DNA of 64,000 bases from Paracoccus sp. MBLB3053 (GCF_031822435.1 NZ_JAVQLW010000001.1:691501-755500); one strand, 5' to 3'; shown: positions 17,859 to 26,295, counted from the first letter of the stretch. Notes: generated from the sequence alone by a model not told the origin. Translations and numbers: made by a program.

Positions 17859-18944
17859 TCAGGCTGCATTCGCATAGGCAGCGCGGGCGGCCAACCGCCC
17901 GTCGCCGTCGAACAGGTAGACATGCCGCGGATCGAGCCAGAGCGAGATCTCCTGCCCTCGCGCCATGTCATGCACGCCCTCGACCAGCGCGATCCAGCTT
18001 TCCTCGCCATGCGCGACATGGATGAAGCTCTGCGCGCCGGTGATTTCGGTCACCAGCACCTTGCAGCGAAACTCCAGCGCATCCGGAACATGCCGGTCCA
18101 TCGACAGATGGTTGGCACGGAAGCCCGCCAGATAGTCGCCATCCGCGACCGCGAATGCGCCTTCGGCCGGGGCTGGGACGCCCTCGCCAAAGCTCAGTCT
18201 CGCACTGCCCTTGCGGACGGGGGTGAAATTCATCGGCGGATCGCTGAAGACGCGGGCGGTGATCGCATCGACCGGTTCGCGATAGACACGCGGCGTCGGG
18301 CCGAATTGCGTCACCCGACCTTCCCACATTGTCGCCGTATTGCCGCCAAGAAGCAGCGCCTCTTCGGGTTCGGTCGTGGCATAGACGAAGATCGCGCCCG
18401 AGGCCTCGAAAATGCGGGGGATCTCGACGCGCAATTCCTCGCGCAGCTTGTAGTCGAGATTGGCCAGCGGCTCGTCCAGAAGCACGAGGCCCGCGCCCTT
18501 GACCAGGGCCCGCGCCAGCGCGCAGCGTTGCTGCTGCCCGCCCGACAGTTCCAGCGGCTTGCGGGCAAGCATCGGCGTCAGGTGCAGCATCTCGGCAGTC
18601 TCGCGCACCTTGTTGTCGATCTCGTCCTTGGCCCGGCCGAGAATGCGCAGGGGCGAAGCGATGTTTTCGTAGACCGTCAGGCCGGGATAATTGATGAACT
18701 GCTGATAAACCATGGCGACACCGCGGTCCTGCACTCGCCTTCCGGTCACATCCTCACCATTCCAGAAGACACGCCCCGAGGACGGCTGGTCCAGCCCCGC
18801 CATCAGCCGCATCAGGCTCGTCTTGCCCGAAAGGGTCGGCCCCAGCAGCACGTTCATCGTGCCATTCTGCAATGTCAGGCTGGTGGGGTAGATGTGCGTC
18901 TTTCCCCCAACCCTTCGTGACACCGCTTTCAACTCCAGCGTCAT
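17859..18944 (-). CDS. glpS: Glycerol ABC transporter ATPase lacking the switch histidine
   Basis: A 361-residue cytoplasmic ATPase, the partner of GlpT. Walker A is GPTLSGKT (35-42), Q-loop Gln81, a canonical signature LSGGQ (133-137) and Walker B LLDEP with Glu158. The H-loop reads YATTEPEEAL, so the switch histidine is Thr191. Residues after about 235 form the TOBE-type domain. The ATG at 18944 follows the glpD stop by 10 bases and has AGGAGA just upstream. In a GlpS-GlpT dimer only one ATP site can have all canonical parts. Confidence 0.92.
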   Translation of the reverse strand: MTLELKAVSRRVGGKTHIYPTSLTLQNGTMNVLLGPTLSGKTSLMRLMAGLDQPSSGRVFWNGEDVTGRRVQDRGVAMVYQQFINYPGLTVYENIASPLRILGRAKDEIDNKVRETAEMLHLTPMLARKPLELSGGQQQRCALARALVKGAGLVLLDEPLANLDYKLREELRVEIPRIFEASGAIFVYATTEPEEALLLGGNTATMWEGRVTQFGPTPRVYREPVDAITARVFSDPPMNFTPVRKGSARLSFGEGVPAPAEGAFAVADGDYLAGFRANHLSMDRHVPDALEFRCKVLVTEITGAQSFIHVAHGEESWIALVEGVHDMARGQEISLWLDPRHVYLFDGDGRLAARAAYANAA

Positions 18945-18954
18945 TGCCTCTCCT

Positions 18955-20532
18955 TCATTCGGCCGCGTCGGCGGCCTGATCGGCAAGCCATCGGGCCAGC
19001 CCATCGATCTGTTCGTCCGTCATCTTCAAACCCAGCTTGGTGCGCCGCCAGACGATATCCTCGGCGGTGCGGGCGTATTCGCGAGACTGGAACCAGCGAA
19101 CCTCGGCTTCGCTCAGCCCCGCACCGAAATCGCGACCCAGCTCCTCGCGGCTTTGCGCCTCGCCCAGGATCTCGAAGGTTTCGGTGCCATGGGTGCGCAG
19201 CAGTCGCTGGACTTCTGCGGGTGCAAGAAACGGATAGGTCCGGGCGATGCGCGCCGAAAGCTCGGCCACACCCTCGACCGGGAAGTCGCCGCCAGGCAGC
19301 GGGACACGCGCCGTCCAGGCCGAGCCTGCCTGCGGAAAATGCGGCACGAGCTTCGCCATGGCGCTTTCCGCAAGCCGTCGATATGTCGTGATCTTTCCAC
19401 CGAAGACGTTCAGAAGCGGCGCGCCATCCTCGTTCAGGCTGAGCACATAGTCCCGCGTGGCTGCGGTCGCCGATTTCGCGCCGTCGTTGTAAAGCGGCCG
19501 CACCCCGGAATAGGTCCAGACCACCTGATCGGGCGTGACGGCCGCGGCGAAATATCGGCTCGCGAAGGCACAAAGGTAGTCGCGCTCTTCGTTCGTGCAG
19601 CGAGCCTCTCCCGGAGGTCCCTTGTGATCCATGTCGGTGGTGCCGATCAGGGTGAATTCCTGTTCGAAGGGGATGGCAAAGATGATCCTGCCATCCGTCC
19701 CCTGGAAGAAATAGCAGCGGTCATGGTCATACAGCCGTGGCACGACGATGTGGCTGCCCCGCACCAGCCGAACGCCCTCGGACGTCGAGATATGGGCAAC
19801 ATTTCGAACAACGTCTTCGACCCATGGGCCCGACGCATTGACGAGCGCGCGAGCCTGAAAGCTTCTGGGACCCTCGGGGCCCTCCGTGGAGATCTGCCAC
19901 ATGCCCTCTGCCCGTTCGGCTCGGGTGACACGGGTCCGGGTCAGGACCCGCGCCCCACGCGCCTCGGCATCGCGCGCATTGAGAACAACCAGCCGCGCAT
20001 CCTGCACCCAGCAATCGGAATATTCCCAGCCAAGACGAAAACCCGGCCTGAGCGGCTGACCTAGCGGGTCCGCCACGAGATCGAGACGGCGCGTTCCCGG
20101 AAGGATCTTCCGCCCGCCCAGGTTGTCGTAAAGAAACAGGCCCAGCCGGATCAGCCAAGCCGGGCGACGCCCCCGCATCCACGGCATCGCGACCCCAAGC
20201 AAGCGGGATGTCGGCGTGTCGCTTTCAAAGCGCATGTCCGGCGAATAGGGCAGAACGAAGCGCATGGGCCAGCTGATATGGGGCATGGCCTCGAGCAATG
20301 TCTCGCGTTCCTCAAGGGCTTCGCGGACAAGGCGAAACTCGAAGAACTCAAGATAGCGCAGCCCGCCGTGGAACAGCTTGGTCGAGGCCGACGATGTGGC
20401 CTGCGCCAGATCGCCCATTTCGGCCAAAGTCACGGAAAGCCCGCGCCCGACCGCATCGCGCGCGATCCCGCAGCCGTTTATCCCGCCACCAATGATGAAA
20501 AGATCGCTGACCGATCCCGCCTTGTTTGACAC
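18955..20532 (-). CDS. glpD: Glycerol-3-phosphate dehydrogenase (FAD-dependent, aerobic)
   Basis: A 525-residue membrane-associated flavoprotein oxidising sn-glycerol 3-phosphate to dihydroxyacetone phosphate and passing electrons to quinone. The FAD-binding motif LFIIGGGINGCGIARDAVGRG is near the N terminus, followed by SSASTKLFHGGLRYLE. I chose the GTG at 20532 because GGAGGA stands 5 bases upstream; the ATG 19 codons earlier would add an unlike N terminus. It is the first gene of the glycerol operon, so uptake, phosphorylation and oxidation are co-transcribed. Confidence 0.95.
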   Translation of the reverse strand: MSNKAGSVSDLFIIGGGINGCGIARDAVGRGLSVTLAEMGDLAQATSSASTKLFHGGLRYLEFFEFRLVREALEERETLLEAMPHISWPMRFVLPYSPDMRFESDTPTSRLLGVAMPWMRGRRPAWLIRLGLFLYDNLGGRKILPGTRRLDLVADPLGQPLRPGFRLGWEYSDCWVQDARLVVLNARDAEARGARVLTRTRVTRAERAEGMWQISTEGPEGPRSFQARALVNASGPWVEDVVRNVAHISTSEGVRLVRGSHIVVPRLYDHDRCYFFQGTDGRIIFAIPFEQEFTLIGTTDMDHKGPPGEARCTNEERDYLCAFASRYFAAAVTPDQVVWTYSGVRPLYNDGAKSATAATRDYVLSLNEDGAPLLNVFGGKITTYRRLAESAMAKLVPHFPQAGSAWTARVPLPGGDFPVEGVAELSARIARTYPFLAPAEVQRLLRTHGTETFEILGEAQSREELGRDFGAGLSEAEVRWFQSREYARTAEDIVWRRTKLGLKMTDEQIDGLARWLADQAADAAE

Positions 20533-20602
20533 CGATTCCTCCGACGAAGCCTCCCAACCTCGCAACAACGAGGCTGCACCCGGGATCACTCACAGGTCAA
20601 CA

Positions 20603-20690
20603 AGAATATTCGTTTATATTGCGGTATGATGAAAAACGAACATCTGGATGCGCGTTATGATCATCTTGCGCATATTCGCGAAAGATCTAA
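20603..20690. promoter_or_regulatory. AT-rich divergent promoter/operator region between glpD and glpR
   Basis: An AT-rich island in a GC-rich genome. It contains the inverted repeat TTCGTTT (20609-20615) and AAACGAA (20634-20640), and the palindromes ATGATCAT (20657-20664) and TTCGCGAA (20675-20682). The TTCG half-sites resemble the core of E. coli GlpR operators, so these are candidate binding sites for the adjacent DeoR-type regulator. Confidence 0.5.
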
Positions 20691-20729
20691 AGTCCGTTCG
20701 AGGTGAGGTGCGATGACGGAGGGAGGCGC

Positions 20730-21500
20730 GTGGCATTGAGCATCCGACAAGGCGAAATACTCGAACTGGCGCGGACCGAAGGTCGCGTCCTGGTCGAGGA
20801 TCTTGCCCTGCGCTTCGAGGTGACACTGCAAACCATTCGCCGCGATCTGGGCGAAATGGCCGAAGCCGGCCTTCTTGATCGTGTGCATGGCGGCGCCGTA
20901 CCCCGTGCGGGAACGGTCAATCTGGGCTACGAGGCGCGGCGGCGCATGAATGCGGAAGCCAAGGCTGCTATCGCCGCTGCGTGTGCTGCCGACATCCCGG
21001 ACAATTGCAGCCTGATCCTGAACCTGGGCACGACAACCGAAGCGGTCGCCCAGGCCCTGATCCATCATTCGAATATCACGGTCGTCACCAACAACATGAA
21101 CGTGGCCAATATCCTGCTTGCCAATCCAGGCTGCGAGATCATGGTCGCGGGGGGGGCGTTGCGCCGCTCGGATGGCGGTCTGGTAGGGGAACTGACGACG
21201 CAGTTCTTCGAACAGTTCAAGGTCGACTATGCGGTCATCGGAACTTCTGCGCTGGATCTCGACGGCGACCTGCTGGATTTCGATCTGGCCGAGGTGCGGG
21301 TCAGCCGCGCGATCCTGCGTCAGGCGAGGAAAAGCTTTCTCGTCACCGATCACTCGAAGCTGGGACGACCAGCGCCGGCGCGGATCGCCAGCCTGTCCGA
21401 GATCGATACAGTCTTCACCGATCGTCCCTTGCCGCGCGAACTGACAAGTCTCTGCGCGGAGTGGAAAACTGATCTGAAGATATGCCCCCCGACATCGTAG
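20730..21500 (+). CDS. glpR: DeoR/GlpR family transcriptional regulator
   Basis: A 256-residue cytoplasmic repressor. The N-terminal DeoR helix-turn-helix (about residues 3-57) includes RVLVEDLALRFEVTLQTIRRDL. The C-terminal sensor domain of the NagB/RpiA-like fold carries LNLGTTTEAVAQ and HHSNITVVTNNMNVANIL. The GTG at 20730 is preceded by GGAGGG; another GTG at 20703 is possible. It is transcribed away from glpD across the candidate operators, so it probably represses the glycerol operon and responds to glycerol 3-phosphate. Confidence 0.92.
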   Translation: MALSIRQGEILELARTEGRVLVEDLALRFEVTLQTIRRDLGEMAEAGLLDRVHGGAVPRAGTVNLGYEARRRMNAEAKAAIAAACAADIPDNCSLILNLGTTTEAVAQALIHHSNITVVTNNMNVANILLANPGCEIMVAGGALRRSDGGLVGELTTQFFEQFKVDYAVIGTSALDLDGDLLDFDLAEVRVSRAILRQARKSFLVTDHSKLGRPAPARIASLSEIDTVFTDRPLPRELTSLCAEWKTDLKICPPTS

Positions 21501-21518
21501 AGTGACCGGGGCTTCGCC

Positions 21519-22574
21519 TCAAAGACCTGCTGCGATCCGATCCCGGACGCGACCGCCACGGATCGCGCCGAACCAGGCCGCGCCTGCCGCGAGGCAGGCC
21601 GAGACGACCAACAGAAGTGAAGCGAAAACCGCCGCCAGTCGCAGCGTGGCGACAAGGGATGCCGCCTTTTCCTTGGCCTGAGCAATTCTTTCCTCGGCCT
21701 CGCCGCGCAACTGGTCAGCCCGCGCCTTTGCATTCTCCACCTTCGCGGCGGCCTCGGCCCTGATGTCCCGAGCGCGCGCAACGGCATCCTCGATGCGGGC
21801 GGAAGCCGTTTCTTGCGCAAGCCCGGTCAATTCGCTCAGACGACGGCGGAGAAAACCTTCGTCTTCGCTGCTGATGTCGCCGCTCCGCACGACTTGAAAC
21901 AGGATCGCGGCGACTTGTCGGCGAAACTCGGCGATTTCCTCACGTTGGATCTGCGGGATGGACTGCCTCTCGTCAGGGCGCAGCAGGCGGTCGACAATAT
22001 AGTCGATCGCGCCCGACTGAAGGCTTTCCGGCAGTGCATCTTGAGGCGAGGGCAGTTCCGGCGTCCCTGGCAGCGCTTCGCGCGCCTTGCCGGCCAGATC
22101 TTCAATCGCCCCGCCGACACCCCCCGCCCTTTCGATCACAGCATCGACCGCGGCGCCAGCTTCTACGAGGACAGCTTCGACCGAATTGGCGAGCCCACGA
22201 ACCGCACCCCCGACCAGCCCGGCTGCAAGCAAAAGGGAAAGGATCAGACCGATCGCCCAAACGGCAAGCCCGCCCACACCGTCCCGCATGGCCGTTTCGC
22301 GCTGCGGGCTGGCAACCGAACGGCGTCGCATTCGCCCGGCAATATAACCACCCAGAAAATAGGGACCGAGCAGGGACACCACCAATGCCAACGCAGCAAG
22401 GATGGCCCAGACGGGCCTTATCCCCGCAACATCTCCAAGCGGCAAAGCTGCAAGGGCGAGCCCCGCCGCCAGAGTTGTCAAAACGACCGCCGCTCCAAGG
22501 GCGATCAGCGCACCGGCCAGGACCGCGCTCCAGTCCACATGGCCGCGTTCCGGGTCCGGTGCGGCTCCTTCCAT
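21519..22574 (-). CDS. Hypothetical membrane protein with coiled-coil segment
   Basis: I do not recognise a characterised family. The 351-residue protein has two or three N-terminal membrane helices (about 14-45, 55-78 and 105-130), a long Ala/Glu/Arg-rich soluble region that probably forms a coiled coil (about 245-305, with EDAVARARDIRAEAAAKVEN), and a final membrane helix near 310-335. Ends are basic. Its ATG at 22574 overlaps the stop of a 24-codon membrane peptide gene (TGATG), which suggests translational coupling since no good ribosome binding site precedes it. The gene converges on glpR. Confidence 0.8.
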   Translation of the reverse strand: MEGAAPDPERGHVDWSAVLAGALIALGAAVVLTTLAAGLALAALPLGDVAGIRPVWAILAALALVVSLLGPYFLGGYIAGRMRRRSVASPQRETAMRDGVGGLAVWAIGLILSLLLAAGLVGGAVRGLANSVEAVLVEAGAAVDAVIERAGGVGGAIEDLAGKAREALPGTPELPSPQDALPESLQSGAIDYIVDRLLRPDERQSIPQIQREEIAEFRRQVAAILFQVVRSGDISSEDEGFLRRRLSELTGLAQETASARIEDAVARARDIRAEAAAKVENAKARADQLRGEAEERIAQAKEKAASLVATLRLAAVFASLLLVVSACLAAGAAWFGAIRGGRVRDRIAAGL

Positions 22575-22648
22575 CAGGTCAGGCCGAGCATCGACAGGAT
22601 GAACAGAACCACGACCACCAGACCCACGAGATAAATAATGGAATTCAT
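22574..22648 (-). CDS. 24-residue single-helix membrane peptide
   Basis: This tiny gene encodes a peptide that starts MNSIIYLVGL and ends ILSMLGLT, almost wholly hydrophobic and able to span a membrane once. The ribosome binding site GGAAGGGAG stands 8 bases before the ATG. The TGA shares its A with the ATG of the next gene (TGATG), so both are probably translated as a unit. Similar short peptides occur in alphaproteobacteria, from memory. The neighbouring frame open through 22990 has no comparable start, so only the last 24 codons are called. Confidence 0.7.
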   Translation of the reverse strand: MNSIIYLVGLVVVVLFILSMLGLT

Positions 22649-22816
22649 TTCGCAAACTCCCTTCCGAGCTGACATTCCCTTTTGCGGATCAACGACACGA
22701 ACGCCCGGATGGTTGCAGCAGTGTCGAACAAATTCATGGCGCCTTGCCCGCATCGAGCAGTGGCCGAGATCCGCGAATGGAACGCTTGCCCCGATGAGTG
22801 CGATTCCGGATCGACC

Positions 22817-22832
22817 CGTTTCACATGAAACG
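22817..22832. promoter_or_regulatory. Inverted repeat with 7-bp arms
   Basis: CGTTTCA-CA-TGAAACG lies in the 273-base gap between the membrane peptide gene and the TetR-type regulator. It is separate from the TAGAC operators and may serve the leftward promoter. The rest of 22649-22816 shows no gene. Confidence 0.35.
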
Positions 22833-22851
22833 GCGTCACATGCCCAACGCG

Positions 22852-22880
22852 TTGGACATGATCTAGACGATCGGTCTAAT
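22852..22880 (+). promoter_or_regulatory. Candidate promoter of the NemR-like operon
   Basis: TTGGAC (22852-22857) and TCTAAT (22875-22880) are separated by 17 bases. The -10 box matches the sigma-70 consensus at five of six positions; the -35 is weaker. The -10 overlaps the right half of the first operator, as expected for a repressed promoter. Confidence 0.45.
22864..22878. promoter_or_regulatory. TetR-type operator 1
   Basis: TAGACGATCGGTCTA has the form TAGAC-N5-GTCTA, the type of site known for NemR and AcuR regulators. It overlaps the candidate -10 box. Confidence 0.75.
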
Positions 22881-22886
22881 TTTTTA

Positions 22887-22901
22887 TAGACGACCGGTCT
22901 A
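22887..22901. promoter_or_regulatory. TetR-type operator 2
   Basis: TAGACGACCGGTCTA is the second copy, centred 23 bases from the first, close to two helical turns, so two dimers could bind the same DNA face. It ends 20 bases before the regulator ATG. Confidence 0.75.
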
Positions 22902-22921
22902 ATTCTTGCTAACCAGTCTTC

Positions 22922-23530
22922 ATGTCGATAGCGAAGAAATCCGAGACAACCCGGCTGAACATCCTGCAGAACGGCCATCGGCTGGTGCAAAAGAAGGGCT
23001 TCGCGGCGCTTGGCCTTCAGGAAATCCTGGCAGCATCAAATGTGCCGAAGGGCTCGTTCTATCACTATTTCGCGTCGAAAGAGGCTTTCGGCGTCGCACT
23101 TCTGCAAGACTATATTCAGGATTACGCCAAGAAGCTTGAGCCGCTGCTTGCAGAGGGCTCGGGGCGAGAACGCTTGATGCGCTACTTCACCGGCTGGATT
23201 GCCGATGACAGGGATGTCGGTCAGCCGGGCTGGGCCGAGGATTGCCTTGTGGTCAAGCTGGCGGCAGAGGTTTCGGACCTTTCCGAAAACATGCGCCATG
23301 TCCTGAGTGACGGAGCCGACGCGCTTGTCATGCGCCTTGCCGAGGTGATCCGCGAAGGACGCAAGGACGGCTCGCTCGGTCCGGGCATCAAGCCGACGGC
23401 GCTGGCCCAGACGCTATATCAGATGTGGCTCGGCGCGGCCCTGCTCGCGCGTCTGACGCGCAGCCCCGCGCCCTTCGAACATGCCCTTTTCGCGACCGAG
23501 CGCCTGCTTGATTGCGACAATGATGACTGA
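22922..23530 (+). CDS. NemR-like TetR/AcrR family repressor
   Basis: A 202-residue regulator. The helix-turn-helix (about residues 12-58) includes GLQEILAASNVPKGSFYHYFASKEAFGVALL, which closely matches E. coli NemR as I recall it. The ligand domain has CLVVKLAAEVSDLSENMR, where Cys108 aligns with NemR Cys106, the residue that senses electrophiles and hypochlorite. AcuR of Rhodobacter, which senses acrylate, belongs to the same group. The two operators directly upstream indicate autoregulation, and the oxidoreductase 34 bases downstream is its likely target. Confidence 0.87.
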   Translation: MSIAKKSETTRLNILQNGHRLVQKKGFAALGLQEILAASNVPKGSFYHYFASKEAFGVALLQDYIQDYAKKLEPLLAEGSGRERLMRYFTGWIADDRDVGQPGWAEDCLVVKLAAEVSDLSENMRHVLSDGADALVMRLAEVIREGRKDGSLGPGIKPTALAQTLYQMWLGAALLARLTRSPAPFEHALFATERLLDCDNDD

Positions 23531-23564
23531 CCGCCCAAGGCGGTAAATATCCAAGGAGATTGCC

Positions 23565-24542
23565 ATGCGCAGTGCCATTCATTCGACCTTCGGCGAGCCG
23601 GCCGAAGTGCTTTCTCTGGGCGAAAGCCCCCTTCCCGAGCCCGCCGAGGGGCAGGTTCGGGTCCGCACCATCCTTTCTCCGATCCACAATCACGACCTTT
23701 GGACCGTGCGCGGCAACTATGGCTACAAGCCTGAACTGCCCGCGATCGGCGGATCTGAAGCGGTCGGCACCGTCGACGCATTGGGAGCAGGCGTCGAGGG
23801 CATCGCCATCGGCCAGCGGATCGCAGTTGCGGGAGTCCATGGTACATGGGCCGAGTATTTCCTTGCACCGGCCGCCAGCCTGATCCCCCTGCCCGACGCC
23901 ATCACGGATGAGCAAGGTGCCCAGATCATCGCCATGCCGTTCAGCGCGATCACTCTCATCGAGTTCATGGGAGTTGAGCCGGGCGACTGGGTGATCCAGA
24001 ACACCGCGAACGGCGCCGTCGGCAAGGCTGTCGCGATGCTGGGCGCTGCACGAGGCGTCAACGTCATCAGCCTTGTGCGCCGTGACGCGGCCATCTCCGA
24101 GATGGAGGCACTCGGGATCGGCCATGTCATCTCGACCGAGACCGAAGGCTGGCAGGATCGTGTCCGCGAGATGACGAAGGGCGCATCGATCCGGGCAGGC
24201 GTAGATTCGATCGGCGGCAAGGCCAGCGGCGAGATGCTGGGCTTGCTGGGTGAGAAAGCTCTGCTCGTATCCTTCGGAAACATGACCGATGGCGGGATGG
24301 AGATTTCCTCCGGCGACCTGATCTTCAAGCAGGCGACCGTGAAGGGCTTCTGGGCCGCGAAGGTCAATGAGACGCTTCCGCGTGCCGACATGGCCCGACT
24401 GATGGGCGAACTGATTACCCAGGTCGCCGAAGGCAAGCTGCTGCTGCCAGTTGACGGGATCTACGGGCTGGACCAGGCCCGCGAGGCGGTGACGGCTTCG
24501 TTGACGGCAGGCAAATCCGGCAAGGTGCTGTTCCGGCCCTGA
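23565..24542 (+). CDS. Medium-chain (zinc-type fold) alcohol dehydrogenase / quinone oxidoreductase
   Basis: A 325-residue NAD(P)H-dependent oxidoreductase of the MDR family. The N-terminal GroES-like domain (SPIHNHDLWTVRG, GGSEAVGTVDALG) lacks the zinc-binding Cys set of classical alcohol dehydrogenases, and the nucleotide domain has ANGAVGKAVAMLGAARG near residue 150. Such enzymes reduce quinones or activated double bonds. A strong site (AAGGAG) precedes the ATG. Expression under the NemR-like regulator suggests detoxification of reactive electrophiles. The stop lies 3 bases from the convergent pirin gene. Confidence 0.88.
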   Translation: MRSAIHSTFGEPAEVLSLGESPLPEPAEGQVRVRTILSPIHNHDLWTVRGNYGYKPELPAIGGSEAVGTVDALGAGVEGIAIGQRIAVAGVHGTWAEYFLAPAASLIPLPDAITDEQGAQIIAMPFSAITLIEFMGVEPGDWVIQNTANGAVGKAVAMLGAARGVNVISLVRRDAAISEMEALGIGHVISTETEGWQDRVREMTKGASIRAGVDSIGGKASGEMLGLLGEKALLVSFGNMTDGGMEISSGDLIFKQATVKGFWAAKVNETLPRADMARLMGELITQVAEGKLLLPVDGIYGLDQAREAVTASLTAGKSGKVLFRP

Positions 24543-24545
24543 TCT

Positions 24546-25478
24546 TCACGGCAGGGGTATGTATTCGCGATCATCCCCCCATGGCAGCCGAAACTGCCCC
24601 TGCCCCCAGTTTGCGGCCCGCCATTCCTCCTTGGCGTGCTCGATCCGGTCACGCGACGATGCGACGAAGTTCCACCAGATATAGCGTGGCCCGTTCAGCG
24701 TCTCGCCGCCCAGCGTCATGATCCGTGCGCCGCTTTCCCCGCCCGCCACGGTGATCCGGTCGCCGGGACGAAAGACCATCATTCGCCCCGCCGGGAATTC
24801 CTGACCCGAGATCAGGATCGACCCTTCAGTGACATAGATGCCGCGATCCTCATGATCGTCAGGCAGCGGGAACCGCGCGCCGGGCGCAAGAACCACGTCC
24901 AGATAGAACGTCTCGGAATACATCTTCACGGGCGCCGTCTCGCCATAGGCCCGTCCCAGGATCAGTCGCGCCTGAACGCCGCCATCGGCAAGCTCGGGCA
25001 ATGCCGATTTTTCGTGATGCTCGAAGGCGGGGTCCATATCCTCATGGCTTTCCGGCAGGGCGATCCAGGTCTGGATGCCGAACAGCGAATGGGGCCCCTT
25101 TCTTCCGTCCTCGCTGGTGCGTTCCGAATGGGTCACACCCTTGCCCGCGATCATCCAGTTCACCTCGCCCGGAAGAATGACCTGATCCGAGCCAATACTG
25201 TCGCGATGGTGGAAATCGCCCTGGTAGAGATAGGTCACCGTCCCAAGCCCGATATGGGGATGCGGACGGACATCGACCCCCTGCCCCGTCAGGAATTCTG
25301 CCGGTCCGGCCTGATCGAAGAAGATGAAGGGCCCGACCATCTGCCGCTTGGGCGCGGGCAATGCTCGCATGACCTCGAAGCTGCCAAGATCTCGCGCGCG
25401 GGGAACGATCAGCGTTTCGATGCTGTCCAGAGACACCTCGTCGGGGCAACCAGGTTCAAGTGCGGGATTCCAGCTCAT
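24546..25478 (-). CDS. Pirin family protein
   Basis: A 310-residue bicupin. The metal motif RPHPHIGLGTVTYL (about residues 70-85) and EVNWMIAGKGVTHSER supply the His/Glu ligands. Pirins bind Fe(II); some have quercetin 2,3-dioxygenase activity, others act as regulators, and no specific role can be read here. GGAGG stands 6 bases before the ATG at 25478. It converges on the oxidoreductase gene and diverges from bioM. Confidence 0.92.
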   Translation of the reverse strand: MSWNPALEPGCPDEVSLDSIETLIVPRARDLGSFEVMRALPAPKRQMVGPFIFFDQAGPAEFLTGQGVDVRPHPHIGLGTVTYLYQGDFHHRDSIGSDQVILPGEVNWMIAGKGVTHSERTSEDGRKGPHSLFGIQTWIALPESHEDMDPAFEHHEKSALPELADGGVQARLILGRAYGETAPVKMYSETFYLDVVLAPGARFPLPDDHEDRGIYVTEGSILISGQEFPAGRMMVFRPGDRITVAGGESGARIMTLGGETLNGPRYIWWNFVASSRDRIEHAKEEWRAANWGQGQFRLPWGDDREYIPLP

Positions 25479-25569
25479 ACGGAGCCTCCATCGGTGATCC
25501 GGGTTTCAATGGGCTGCAAAGATGTTAGAGGGGTTCGCGATTCTGACAAACCCTCCCGTGAGGCGCGAC

Positions 25570-26295
25570 ATGCAAGCCGGTTCAGGCATTCAGGTTCAGG
25601 GCTTGTCCCATGATATCGGCACGCGTCGGGTGCTTCGGGGGATTTCGCTTGACCTGGTCCAATCGCATATCGGGATCATCGGTCGCAACGGATCGGGCAA
25701 AAGCACCCTGGCACGCCTGCTTGCCGGCCTGATCGAGCCTTGCGAAGGCCGTGTGCTGATCGAGGGTGTCGATGTCCTGAAGGACCGTCGCGCGGCAATC
25801 GCGACGGTGGGTATCCTGTTCCAGAATCCCGAGCACCAGATCATCTTTCCGACCGTCGCCGAGGAGATCAGTTTTGGCCTGCGCCAGCTTGGCCGAAGCA
25901 AGGCCGAGGCCCGCGAAGAAACCGTCAGGACATTGACGCGCTTTGGCAAGGAACAATGGCTCGACGCCAGTACCGAAGCGCTGTCCCAGGGGCAGAAGCA
26001 TCTTCTGTGCATCATGGCGGTTCTGGCTATGGGACCGCGCTGGCTGATCCTTGACGAGCCCTTTGCCGGGCTCGACATCCCGACGCGCATTCAGCTTTCG
26101 CGCCATCTCGACGGCTGCGGCGCCCGACTGCTGCACATCTCGCATGAACCGCGAGACCTGGCCGGATATGGGCGGATCTGCTGGCTCGACAAGGGCAGCA
26201 TCCGCGCCGATGGTGGCCCCGCCCTGCTGGCCGAGTTCGAGGCCGAGATGATCCGCGAAGGGGGCCGGGATGATCTCGCTGACATCGCCGGTTAG
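25570..26295 (+). CDS. bioM: Biotin ECF transporter ATPase BioM
   Basis: A 241-residue cytoplasmic ATPase of an energy-coupling factor transporter. Walker A is GRNGSGKST, the Q-loop FQNPEHQIIFPTVAEEISFG is diagnostic of ECF ATPases, the signature is LSQGQKHLLCIMAVLA and Walker B is LILDEPFAGLD. LSQGQ instead of LSGGQ is common in this group. I chose MQAGSG at 25570; an upstream ATG at 25522 would add 16 residues. It overlaps bioN by 26 bases. No BioR-like palindrome is visible upstream. Confidence 0.92.
   Translation: MQAGSGIQVQGLSHDIGTRRVLRGISLDLVQSHIGIIGRNGSGKSTLARLLAGLIEPCEGRVLIEGVDVLKDRRAAIATVGILFQNPEHQIIFPTVAEEISFGLRQLGRSKAEAREETVRTLTRFGKEQWLDASTEALSQGQKHLLCIMAVLAMGPRWLILDEPFAGLDIPTRIQLSRHLDGCGARLLHISHEPRDLAGYGRICWLDKGSIRADGGPALLAEFEAEMIREGGRDDLADIAG

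Noticed and set aside
22649..22990. Upstream extension of the 24-residue peptide to 138 codons
   Set aside because: The extension would run through the NemR-type operators and into the regulator gene, has no start signal and its composition is not protein-like. Only the final 24 codons have a strong ribosome binding site.
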